In this document: positions 42,975 to 51,403 of the stretch, piece by piece
How the letters are laid out: the number at the start of each line of letters is the position of its first letter
Numbering within the stretch: the stretch's first letter is position 1
NCBI GenBank assembly: GCA_963848375.1
Contig: CAWKDK010000028.1
Location: 1 to 64,000, forward strand
DNA length: 64,000 bases
DNA from: JAJPJE01 sp963848375
GTDB lineage: Bacteria; Acidobacteriota; Terriglobia; Terriglobales; Acidobacteriaceae
Direction: 5' to 3'
Made by a program: the position numbers and the translations under genes
Notes under the pieces: model-generated
The model's database searches: none
Seen by the model: only the letters and a program-made list of their open reading frames with translations
Told to the model about the DNA's origin: nothing

Positions 42975-44108
42975 TTATCTAAACAGCTGCGGCGCCAGCT
43001 CAATCAGATTCCGTCTCCACACCATCCACGTGTGCATTCCCGGAGTCTCCACGTCCGTGAACTTCACGTCCTTGCTCTTCAGCCATGTTTTCAGTTTGCG
43101 ATTCAATTCGATCAGGTGATCTTCGGTTCCGCACGCGATCATAAGCAGCTTGATCTGGGAGTTCGCGCTCGCATTCAGATTCGGGAAGTCTTTGTCGAAG
43201 TCCGGGGATATCCCGCCCGAGCTGAACGCACCGATGTAAGCGAACTTATCCAGATTGTTGAGTCCAGTCAGCAGCGTTTCCGATCCGCCCATCGAGAGAC
43301 CGGCGATCGCATGGTCGGTCCGTTTGGTCGAAATACGATATTCTTTTTCCACCCGCGGCATCAGCTCCGTGACCAGCATCTCGCGGAACTTGTCGAAATT
43401 CTTCTGCGTGAGCTGCGGATGCCCCCATGTCTTCCAGCCATTCGCCAGGATTTCCGGCGCGCCGTAGCCCAATGGCATCACTACGATCATCGGTTTCGCT
43501 TTGCCTTGCGCAATCAGCGAGTCGAGGATGTAATTCGCTTTCCCGACCGCCGTCCATCCGTCGGCGCCGTCGCTATAGCCGTGCAGCAGGTACAGCACCG
43601 GATACTTCGTCTTCGCCTTCGGATCGTAATTTGGCGGCGTGTACACGTAGTAGTCGCGATTGTCACCAACGATGCCAGACTTGTAGAAGTGGTGATGAAC
43701 TTCGCCGTGCGGAATGTCCTGCACCTCCCACGGTTGCGGCGGCGCACCGGGCACCAGCACCATGTTCTCCAGGTTCAACAAGTTCGTCTTCATCAGCGTG
43801 TTGTTCGGATCCACCAGGCTTACTCCATCGGCATCGAAGTCATACCCGTAGAGATCCGGTTCGACGGCGCCCGTGGTTGCCGACCACACGCCCTGGGCGT
43901 CTTTTGTCATCTCCAGTGGCTTAGCGCCTTCGACGTTTACGGTCACCTTCTGCGCACCTGGATCGACGAAACGGAAGGTCACTGTGCGGTCCGCATTTAC
44001 TTGCGGCGACTTAACTTCCGGCGGCGTCTGCTGAGCAAACATAGGAAGGAAACTGGTGAAAATACAAAAGGCTGCGAGACAGTGGTTCCACTTCAGTGCT
44101 GGTTTCAT
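42975..44108 (-). CDS. Exported esterase D/enterochelin-esterase-like hydrolase
   Basis: 377 residues with signal peptide (about 1-25), an N-terminal CBM48-like beta domain (VTFRFVDPGAQKVTVNVEGAKP...GVWSATTG) and an alpha/beta hydrolase of the esterase D family: YPVLYLLHGYSDGADGW, nucleophile Ser272 in GLSMGG, and a C-terminal histidine in PGMHTWMVW. In this family such enzymes deacylate acetylated xylan or siderophore esters; substrate not determinable. Confidence 0.88.
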   Translation of the reverse strand: MKPALKWNHCLAAFCIFTSFLPMFAQQTPPEVKSPQVNADRTVTFRFVDPGAQKVTVNVEGAKPLEMTKDAQGVWSATTGAVEPDLYGYDFDADGVSLVDPNNTLMKTNLLNLENMVLVPGAPPQPWEVQDIPHGEVHHHFYKSGIVGDNRDYYVYTPPNYDPKAKTKYPVLYLLHGYSDGADGWTAVGKANYILDSLIAQGKAKPMIVVMPLGYGAPEILANGWKTWGHPQLTQKNFDKFREMLVTELMPRVEKEYRISTKRTDHAIAGLSMGGSETLLTGLNNLDKFAYIGAFSSGGISPDFDKDFPNLNASANSQIKLLMIACGTEDHLIELNRKLKTWLKSKDVKFTDVETPGMHTWMVWRRNLIELAPQLFR

Positions 44109-44331
44109 GAGCGTTCAGCAGTGTACAAGGTCCGAGCACAACTTCTCCAGTAATCCAAGATTTCTCGTTTGCGTCCAACCATTAATCGGCTTGCGATTCG
44201 ACGAGCACATATACTTCGCTGCCTGCATCCAAGAAGAAAACGAAAGTACCGGGCCCGAGGTACATAGCAACTTACCGATGCATCCGGTGTTTCAAAGTTC
44301 AGAATCACACGATCTGTTTGTTTCAACCGAA

Positions 44332-44349
44332 CCCAGCAGCAGTGCTGGG
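44332..44349 (+). promoter_or_regulatory. Hairpin in the DUF2844 leader
   Basis: Perfect seven-bp stem CCCAGCA / TGCTGGG with a GCAG loop, 20 bases before the ATG at 44370. Confidence 0.45.
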
Positions 44350-44369
44350 AGAAATTGGAAACGGAACTC

Positions 44370-44843
44370 ATGAGATCCATCGCAATTCAGTGGTCCCATC
44401 GGGGATTGCTGCTCTCACCCCTGTTATTGATCGCGTTTGCTTTGCCGGTTTTCGCAACTCTCGGAGCCGACGTTTCCTCTGTGCAATCCGACCAGGCTCA
44501 CATGAAAGCCGCGGTTAACGTATCCCGCGCCACAAACTACACCTTGCACGAGATGAAAGCTGCGGACGGCACTGCCGTTCGGGAATTTGTTTCTCCCTCG
44601 GGCCAGGTGTTCGGTGTGGCATGGAGCGGCCCTTTCCGTCCGGATCTCAAGCAGGTTCTGGGCAGCTACTACGATCAGGTACTGGCAGTTGCGAAAAACA
44701 GGCGCGCTGGTCACAACACACCCTTAACGATTCACGAGCCCGGACTCGTAGTTGAAATGAGCGGCCATATGCGTTATTACACGGGCCGCGCATACGTTCC
44801 CAGCATGCTCCCGCAGGGAGTACAAACCACCCAGATTAAGTAA
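44370..44843 (+). CDS. DUF2844 domain exported protein
   Basis: 157 residues with a signal helix (LLLSPLLLIAFALPVFATLG) and the DUF2844 core: YTLHEMKAADGTAVREFVSPSGQVFGVAWSGPF, RPDLKQVLGSYYDQ, VVEMSGHMRYYTGRAYVPSMLP. Function unknown. The following gene is DUF3443, its usual partner; both are probably in one transcript. The ATG at 44370 has a purine-rich site; an in-frame TTG five codons earlier is less likely. Confidence 0.88.
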   Translation: MRSIAIQWSHRGLLLSPLLLIAFALPVFATLGADVSSVQSDQAHMKAAVNVSRATNYTLHEMKAADGTAVREFVSPSGQVFGVAWSGPFRPDLKQVLGSYYDQVLAVAKNRRAGHNTPLTIHEPGLVVEMSGHMRYYTGRAYVPSMLPQGVQTTQIK

Positions 44844-44853
44844 GGAGACTCCT

Positions 44854-46098
44854 GTGCGTAGAGCGCTCGTTTTGATTTCCAGCTGTGCCCTAACCGTGTT
44901 GGTTGCTTGCGGCGGCGGTAACAATACTTCGTCGCCAGGTGGAAACCCGATTACTCCTCCTTCGTCGGGAACCAATGTTGCGGCGATCGTCGTTGACCCC
45001 GGCCCATCTGCCATCCAGGCAACGGCTCCAGCCACGAACGGACTGTTCGTAACAGTAACTGTGTGTGTGCCCGGCACGACCACCTGCCAGTCCATCGATC
45101 ACGTGTTGGTCGATACCGGATCGGAGGGGCTGCGCGTGCTTGCATCCGTAATGACGCTGCCTCTCACCACGCAAACCAACGCGAGCGGATTGTCTGTCGC
45201 CGAGTGCGTTCCGTTTCTCGACGGCACTTTCGTTTGGGGACCAGTGCAGACGGCCGACATTCAGATAGCCGGAGAAAAAGCCAGCTCGGCTCCGATTCAG
45301 GTCATCGGGGAAACCCAGTTCTCGGTTCCAAGCGGATGCACGGGAACTGACGATGATACGGTGCAGGCTCTGGCAGCGAACGGCATCCTCGGTATCGGTC
45401 CTTTCCTTCAGGACTGCGGATCGCTCTGCGTGACCGGAATTCCCAGCACTGCGCTGTACTACGCGTGCTCTTCCGCGTCGGCCTGCTTGCCAACCACTCA
45501 GCCGCTCACCGCCCAAGTGCAAAATCCGGTCTCAATGTTTGCGACGGATAACAATGGCACCATCATCGAGCTTCCTGCGATATCAAATACGGGGGCAACG
45601 ACCGCTGCAGGCTCGCTGGTGTTTGGAATTGGCACCCAATCGAATAACGGCCTAAAAGGCGCAATTCCTCTGGCGGCGGATGCCAACGGAAACTTCGGAA
45701 CCCAATTCAACGGCACACAATACACTGCCTTCATCGATAGCGGCACCAACATCCTGGGCATTTTGGACGCCGGCACTCTAGGCGTTACCACCTGCGCGAG
45801 CCCGAACGATTCGTTCTACTGCCCGGGCGCGCCCAACAACAACGCGCTCAATCTGAGGAGCCTCACGGCTATAAACTTCGATACCCTTGGTGACCAGAGC
45901 ACCGTCAGTTTCGGTATCGCGAACGCTGAGTTCCTGTTCAGTTCGAATGGTGGCGCGAATTTCGCCTTCAACGATCTGGGTGGACCGAACGCGGGTACCT
46001 TCGATTGGGGACTGCCGTTCTTCTTCGGACGGAACGTCTTCACCGCGATTGAGAACCAGAACACGCCAGTCGGTGCGGGACCGTTCTTCGCCTACTAG
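44854..46098 (+). CDS. DUF3443 lipoprotein with aspartic-protease-like motifs
   Basis: 414 residues. The lipobox LVAC makes Cys19 the probable lipidated residue. Two aspartic-protease-like motifs occur, VDTGSEGLR (Asp87) and FIDSGTN (Asp295), in the bilobal arrangement of pepsin-like proteins. Partner of DUF2844 in the same orientation, ten bases apart. Whether it is a protease is unknown. Confidence 0.85.
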   Translation: MRRALVLISSCALTVLVACGGGNNTSSPGGNPITPPSSGTNVAAIVVDPGPSAIQATAPATNGLFVTVTVCVPGTTTCQSIDHVLVDTGSEGLRVLASVMTLPLTTQTNASGLSVAECVPFLDGTFVWGPVQTADIQIAGEKASSAPIQVIGETQFSVPSGCTGTDDDTVQALAANGILGIGPFLQDCGSLCVTGIPSTALYYACSSASACLPTTQPLTAQVQNPVSMFATDNNGTIIELPAISNTGATTAAGSLVFGIGTQSNNGLKGAIPLAADANGNFGTQFNGTQYTAFIDSGTNILGILDAGTLGVTTCASPNDSFYCPGAPNNNALNLRSLTAINFDTLGDQSTVSFGIANAEFLFSSNGGANFAFNDLGGPNAGTFDWGLPFFFGRNVFTAIENQNTPVGAGPFFAY

Positions 46099-46101
46099 GG
46101 C

Positions 46102-46181
46102 ATTGGGCCATTGTGCTGATTGTGTTATTGAGTCATTTGCAGAGACGCGCAATAACTCAAGCAATCACGCAATGGCCCAAT
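46102..46181. terminator. Inverted repeat between convergent genes
   Basis: ATTGGGCCATTG at 46102-46113 pairs with CAATGGCCCAAT at 46170-46181, with more imperfect pairing inside (TTATTGAGT / ACTCAA words). It sits between DUF3443 and galU and may end both transcripts. Confidence 0.6.
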
Positions 46182-46202
46182 CACTCTAATGACTCAATCG
46201 AT

Positions 46203-47084
46203 TTAGAGTTTCTGCTGTTTAAGCCACTCCCGCAGAGGTCCGCCAAGATCGCTGCGCTTCAGAGCGAACTCCACCGTCGCCTTCAGGAAGCCAAGCTTGT
46301 CGCCTGTATCGTGGCGCTTCCCTTCAAAACGGAATCCATAAATTTTCTCGTGCTTCAGCAGCTCGCGCATGCCGTCGGTGAGCTGTATCTCTCCGCCCGT
46401 TCCACGTTGCGTTGAGGAGAGCATTTCGAAGATGCGCGGCGTCAGAATATAGCGGCCGATAATCGCGAGGTTCGACGGCGCTTCCGATGCTTTCGGCTTT
46501 TCCACCAGGTCGGTGATCTCAAACAGCCGCCCACCAAACTTGCCCGGCACCTCATGCCCTGCGATCACGCCGTACGAAGAAATTGCCGGACCTTCGACTG
46601 CCTGCGTCGCGATCACCGAACACTGCGTTTCTTCGAACACCTGCATCATCTGCTTCAGGCAAGGGACGTCGGCATCAATCACGTCATCCGCCAGCAGCAC
46701 CGCGAACGGCTCGTTGCCCACCAGTTCGCGCGACATCAGAACGGCATGTCCCAGTCCCAATGCTTCTTTCTGGCGAACATAGGCTACGTGGATCATGTCC
46801 GAAATCTGGCGCACGATGCTCAACAGCTCGTACTTCTTCTTCTCCTCGAGCATCTTTTCCAGTTCGTAACTCACGTCGAAGTGATCCTCGATCGCGCTCT
46901 TGCCGCGACCGGTCACGATGATGATCTGGTCACAGCCGGCGGCCATCGCCTCTTCCACTCCGTATTGAATGATCGGCTTATCGACGAGTGGCAGCATTTC
47001 TTTTGGTTGAGCTTTTGTTGCGGGCAAAAATCGCGTGCCGAGCCCGGCGGCAGGAAAAACTGCTTTACGAACTTTCATTTTCAT
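46203..47084 (-). CDS. galU: UTP-glucose-1-phosphate uridylyltransferase
   Basis: 293 residues. KAVFPAAGLGTRFLPATKAQPKEMLP at the N-terminus, then GVEEAMAAGCDQIIIVTGRGKSAIEDHFD and the C-terminal GGEIQLTDGMRELLKHEK, all diagnostic of GalU. It makes UDP-glucose for envelope polysaccharide and trehalose synthesis. Length normal. Confidence 0.97.
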   Translation of the reverse strand: MKMKVRKAVFPAAGLGTRFLPATKAQPKEMLPLVDKPIIQYGVEEAMAAGCDQIIIVTGRGKSAIEDHFDVSYELEKMLEEKKKYELLSIVRQISDMIHVAYVRQKEALGLGHAVLMSRELVGNEPFAVLLADDVIDADVPCLKQMMQVFEETQCSVIATQAVEGPAISSYGVIAGHEVPGKFGGRLFEITDLVEKPKASEAPSNLAIIGRYILTPRIFEMLSSTQRGTGGEIQLTDGMRELLKHEKIYGFRFEGKRHDTGDKLGFLKATVEFALKRSDLGGPLREWLKQQKL

Positions 47085-47244
47085 AATGGCTTCTCGATAT
47101 TTATTACCACTATCACGTTAGAGCGAAATTACTACGATGCAAGAACTGTCATCCAGGAATTCTGGCCCGCTCAAACAAACGCGACCGAACACGCCCTGCT
47201 TGCTCACCTCCGGGACGAGCGTTAGACTCTCCGCGGGGTGGGGT

Positions 47245-48855
47245 ATGAAACTTCGCATTGTACTGCTCGCGGCGGTAGTCTTCCTGTATTGTTCCGTCCT
47301 GTTCGGTGACCAAGGTCATTCGCACACTTACAATCCGAATGAAAAGCTCGGTACAGTTTCTTTCCCGACCTCATGCGCACCAGCCGTTCAAAAGTCATTT
47401 GAGCGCGGCGTAGCACTCATGCACTCATTCTGGTACGAGGAAGCTGAAAAGCAGTTCGCAGAGGTAGCCGCGAAAGACCCGACGTGTGCCATCGCATATT
47501 GGGGAGAATCGCTCAGCCTCTGGCATCAGCTTTGGGAGCGTCCTAGTGACGACACGATGAAGCGCGGCCTTGCACTGGTTCTGCAAGCCCAGGCGGCCAA
47601 AGCCAAAACGCAGCGCGAGCAGGATTATGTTGCGGCAACAGCTGCTTTTTACGTTCCGGACGCCAAAACCGATTTCGATCAACGAACCGCTGCCTACTCG
47701 AACGCGATGGAGAAGGTCTACAAAGCCTACCCGAAGGATCACGAAGCCACCGCCTTCTACGCGCTCTCGCTATTGGCTTCGGCTCCCCCACGCGATCCTA
47801 CTTTCGCCAACGAAAAAAAGGCGATCGCGGTCCTGCAACCCCTGGTTGATGCGCAGCCTGATCATCCGGGAGCCGCGCACTATCTGATTCACGCCAGCGA
47901 TTCGCCACAGCTTGCGCCTCTCGGGCTAACCGCAGCGCGTCGTTATGCGCAGATTGCGCCTGCTTCGCCTCACGCCGTACACATGCCGTCTCACATCTTC
48001 GCGCGACTCGGCCTCTGGCAGGAAGACATCCAGTCCAACTTGGCCTCTGTAGCTGCCACGCAGAAAGCCACTGAGATGCACATGGGCGGCGCCGCCCACG
48101 CTCTCCATGCCATGGATTTTCTGGAGTATGCCTATCTGCAGATCGGCGACGATGCGAAAGCCAAAGCGATCATCGCTCAGATGGACACGATGCAAGAGAT
48201 GGACATGGGCGACGGCATGCACGGCTATCTCGACATGGCTCGTGCTGCTTTCCCCGCGACCTATGCCATCGAAACTCGCAATTGGAAGGATGCGGCTGCA
48301 CTGAAAGCGATCCCAAGCGCGAAGCCTTACCACGCTGCCATTGTCTACTGGGCACAGGCCGTCGGATATGGCCATCTTCACGATGCTGCCAACGCGCACA
48401 GAGCAGTATCGCAATACGATGCTATGGTCGACGCCACGAAGAAGACGACCGAAGCCTACTACGCCGAGTACATGGACACGGACGGCGATGAAGCGCGCGC
48501 CTGGGCTGCCTTTGCCGACGGCAACAACGATGAAGCCCTGCGCCTGATGCGCAGCGTGGCCGACAAGCAGGACTCGCTCGGCAAGGGCGAGACCGCTCTA
48601 CCCGCGCGCGAAATGCTCGCCGACATGTTGATGGAGATGAAGCGTCCCGCCGACGCACTTGCTGAATATGAGAAGTCGATGAAGGTCGATCCGAATCGCT
48701 TCAACGGACTCTACGGCGCCGCGCAAGCCGCTGCCGCCGTGAATCAACCCGACAAAGCAAAGGCCTACTACGCGCAGCTTTTGAAGAATTGCTCCGGCTC
48801 GACTTCCAATCGCCCCGAACTCGCGCAAGCCAAAACGCTCGTTGCGATGAAGTAA
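47245..48855 (+). CDS. Exported TPR-repeat protein
   Basis: 536 residues with a signal peptide. Several tetratricopeptide-like repeats: SFWYEEAEKQFAEVAAKDPTCAIAYWG and the C-terminal DALAEYEKSMKVDPNRFNGLYGA. An HMPSHIF motif and AAHYLIHASDSP recur in a family of uncharacterised Acidobacterial periplasmic proteins. The start at 47245 places the signal helix at the N-terminus. Ends at a strong terminator. Confidence 0.85.
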   Translation: MKLRIVLLAAVVFLYCSVLFGDQGHSHTYNPNEKLGTVSFPTSCAPAVQKSFERGVALMHSFWYEEAEKQFAEVAAKDPTCAIAYWGESLSLWHQLWERPSDDTMKRGLALVLQAQAAKAKTQREQDYVAATAAFYVPDAKTDFDQRTAAYSNAMEKVYKAYPKDHEATAFYALSLLASAPPRDPTFANEKKAIAVLQPLVDAQPDHPGAAHYLIHASDSPQLAPLGLTAARRYAQIAPASPHAVHMPSHIFARLGLWQEDIQSNLASVAATQKATEMHMGGAAHALHAMDFLEYAYLQIGDDAKAKAIIAQMDTMQEMDMGDGMHGYLDMARAAFPATYAIETRNWKDAAALKAIPSAKPYHAAIVYWAQAVGYGHLHDAANAHRAVSQYDAMVDATKKTTEAYYAEYMDTDGDEARAWAAFADGNNDEALRLMRSVADKQDSLGKGETALPAREMLADMLMEMKRPADALAEYEKSMKVDPNRFNGLYGAAQAAAAVNQPDKAKAYYAQLLKNCSGSTSNRPELAQAKTLVAMK

Positions 48856-48866
48856 GTTAAGAGTGG

Positions 48867-48893
48867 CGCGGGCGCCCTCGCCCGCGTTTTCTT
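48867..48893 (+). terminator. Intrinsic terminator of the TPR gene
   Basis: Perfect eight-bp stem CGCGGGCG / CGCCCGCG with a CCCT loop, followed by TTTTCTT, 11 bases past the stop. The flanking GAGTGGC resembles the GTGTGGC start of the REP-like repeats at 41.6 and 42.3 kb. Confidence 0.85.
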
Positions 48894-48955
48894 ACCACTA
48901 GCCACTGCCTCACAGCACTGGACTGTCATTCCCCAGCATTGTCTGCCGGATCAGC

Positions 48956-50657
48956 TTAATCGGCGGGAATCCCTGCTTCAGAAACGTCATCGTGGAACTG
49001 CTGCAGGTTGAAGTTCGCGCCTTCTCGGCGTTGATAGTCCGCGCGCAGCTTCATGATCTCCAGTTTGCCGAGCGTATAAACCAGATAGGTCGGATCGCTC
49101 GTACCGCGCTTCGTCTCCACCTCGGCAACCGACTTCGGCTGATACCCTTCCTTCTGGAAGAACTCAATCGCCTGGTCCATCGTCATCTTTCCGGTGTGCA
49201 TCGAGATGCCCACGATGAAGCGCGCATTGCGCAGCAACGCATCCTGCAACTGTCCCAATCGCAATTTCGGATCCCCATTCCCGTATCCCTGGTCCAGCAT
49301 CATCTGCTCGCTGTAGTGCGCCCAGCCCTCGGCATTCGATCCGCACCCCAGCAGCTTGCGAATCTTCGACGGCGCCGATGGCACCCACAGAAACTGCACA
49401 TAGTGTCCCGGGTAGACCTCGTGGATCGCCACCGCAATCATCGTGAAACGATTGTCTCCACCCAGATAAGACTCGGCGCGCTCTCGCGGCCACCTCGGGT
49501 CAGGCAGCGTCACGTTGAAGAACGCTTCTTTCGCGACCTTCTCGTAGGGACCGGGCGTGTCCATGGAGGCAAACGTCAGCGCACGCATGAACGGCGGCGT
49601 CTCTTCCACAATTGGCGGCACCGGCGATGGGATCGTCACAATTTTCTTGTCGACGATGTACTGCCGGATTCCGCTGAGATCATCGCGATAGGCCTGCAAC
49701 AACTGGTCCGCGCCCGGATGGTTCTTCTGCATCTCCTCCAGAAGTGCCTGCGGCGTCTTGTGCGGACTGATCTGCTTCGCCGTTCGCTTGAACCACTCCT
49801 GATTGCGATGCAGGTCGTCGTAGCCGATCTGCAGCAAGCGGTCGAGCGGGATGTCGACCATCTCGTCGTATGCCAGCTTCTTCTGATAATTCTCGGCGCC
49901 AATGCGGAAGTCGCCCTTGGAAATGGGCAGCAGGTCGCTCTTCAGGAAATCCTGATATTTCTCGAGGGCTGCAATCACGCCATCGTTGCTTTGCTTGAAC
50001 TCCGCGAGCAGTTGCGGATCCTTGACGTCGGTGAACGCTGCGGGCACATCTTTCTGGAAGAAGCTGACGATTCCCGGGATCTGCTCAATGGCAACTTCTG
50101 TATAGACTCGCGGCGGATTGCTTAGGTTCGCGCGCGCCGCATCAAACACCGCCGGCATCAGTTTCTCGCGCGCAATCAGCGAGCGCAGACGCTCATCCGC
50201 CGGCGCGAAACTTCGCGACATGATCACATACGCGCTGTTGGTGATCCCACTCGAATAGCGGTCAGGATTCTTCTCCCACTCGCGGATCGTCTCCAGGTCC
50301 AGCAGATTTCCATTCAGCGTGGCCATCAGCAGTTCGTAGTCCTGCTGCGCGTCGAACGGCAGACGCTTGGAATCGAACGTCTGCAACCGCGTGCGGAAAA
50401 ATTTGTAAAACGCAATCTCGTCGTCGTAGGCGGACTTTGGTCCGCGGCTCGAGTTGCGAGTCGTACTGATGGAATCCGGCCTGAGTGCCGTCCGTCGGAC
50501 GATATTTGAAGAATCCATCAAAGTAGTCGTCGACGAGTTTGTTCCAGTCGGACATGACGGCGCTGTTATCGGCGGCGGCCGGCGTCTGGGAGTGCATTGT
50601 GGATGTCAGCGGAAACAGCACGAGCAGGGCGAGTAGGAATGCGCAGTGTTTCTTCAC
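48956..50657 (-). CDS. DUF885 family exported protein (one-base frameshift)
   Basis: Two frames join: the first (50657 to about 50437) holds the signal peptide (CAFLLALLVLFPLTSTMHSQ) and FDGFFKYRPTDGTQAGFHQYDS; the second starts SAYDDEIAFYKFF and runs to the end. Joined length is about 567 residues. The metallopeptidase-like motif AIHEVYPGHYVQ is present, as in all DUF885 proteins, which are probably zinc carboxypeptidases or dipeptidases. Removing one base of the AAA run at 50436-50438 restores the frame; sequence error is likely. Confidence 0.85.
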
Positions 50658-50732
50658 ACGAAGAAATTAGCACAGCTGAGGAATTGGGTGAAACTGGAGG
50701 GATGGGATGTGGGAGACCGGAAATCGCCTGCT

Positions 50733-51231
50733 TCAGGTCTGCAACGGTTGCGTGGGGCAGCCGACCTCGGCTGCCCATGCTTCTGCCCAACTCCACTTAT
50801 AGAGCGCCCGCCTCGCGGCCAGACCGGCTCTCACAGGATTCTCCAGCACATAAGTAATCTTCTGATCTAGACCTTCCGAAGCCCTGATCACATGATCAAA
50901 CGATTCGTCTTGCCACACATGACCGGCTGCTGCATAGCGCCTTGTTGATCCGACGCGCCGAAACACTCTTGATGGAACTCATGATTCTCGCGAGCGGTGT
51001 AATTTTCCTCTGTTCTTCGTCGACAAGCGGACTGAGGATCAGGTGGACATGGTCGGGCATGACAACGGCAACGTGAAGCAATGCTGATTTCTGATGAATA
51101 TATTTACAGCACTCTAGTGTGATATCACGAGCCGTAGGTGGCAGAATCCAGCGGTCGTAAGTTGTGAAGGTAATAAAGTGAGGCTTACTGTCTCGCTGAA
51201 GGTGCGGCAATCGCCTTCGGTAGAAGGTCAT
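50733..51231 (-). pseudogene. REP-associated tyrosine transposase (RAYT), frameshifted
   Basis: IS200/IS605-type Y1 transposase-related protein of about 166 residues. The HUH motif is VVMPDHVHLILSPL and the candidate catalytic Tyr lies in ITYVLENPVRAGL. GHVWQDESFDHVIR is diagnostic of RAYTs. Removing one base near 50934 restores the frame. The C-terminal codons run into a REP palindrome (AAEVGCPT is REP-encoded). REP copies lie on both sides. Confidence 0.85.
50751..50776. repeat. REP palindrome, copy in the RAYT 3' end
   Basis: CGTGGGGCAGCC...GGCTGCCC, a hairpin with a GGGCAGCC / GGCTGCCC stem. Overlaps the last codons of the transposase. Confidence 0.8.
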
Positions 51232-51242
51232 AGAAGATTTAC

Positions 51243-51270
51243 TGGGCAGCCGAGGGCGGCTGCCCCACGT
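51243..51270. repeat. REP palindrome, inverted copy upstream of RAYT
   Basis: TGGGCAGCCGAGG...GGCTGCCCCACG, inverted relative to the copy at 50751-50776, so the transposase is bracketed by opposite copies. Confidence 0.8.
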
Positions 51271-51369
51271 AAACCATTGAGTCTAGGACTGTGTCGCACG
51301 TCCCTGCAGTGATAACCGACCACGAGAATGTTTGTTGTGCATCGATCCAGCCTGCGTCGGCAAAACCTA

Positions 51370-51395
51370 CGTGGGGCAGGCGACATCGGCTGCCC
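51370..51395. repeat. REP palindrome, third copy
   Basis: CGTGGGGCAGGCGACATCGG-type, same orientation as 50751-50776 with a few changes; lies next to the thrS stop. Confidence 0.75.
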
Positions 51396-51403
51396 GCGGT
51401 CCA

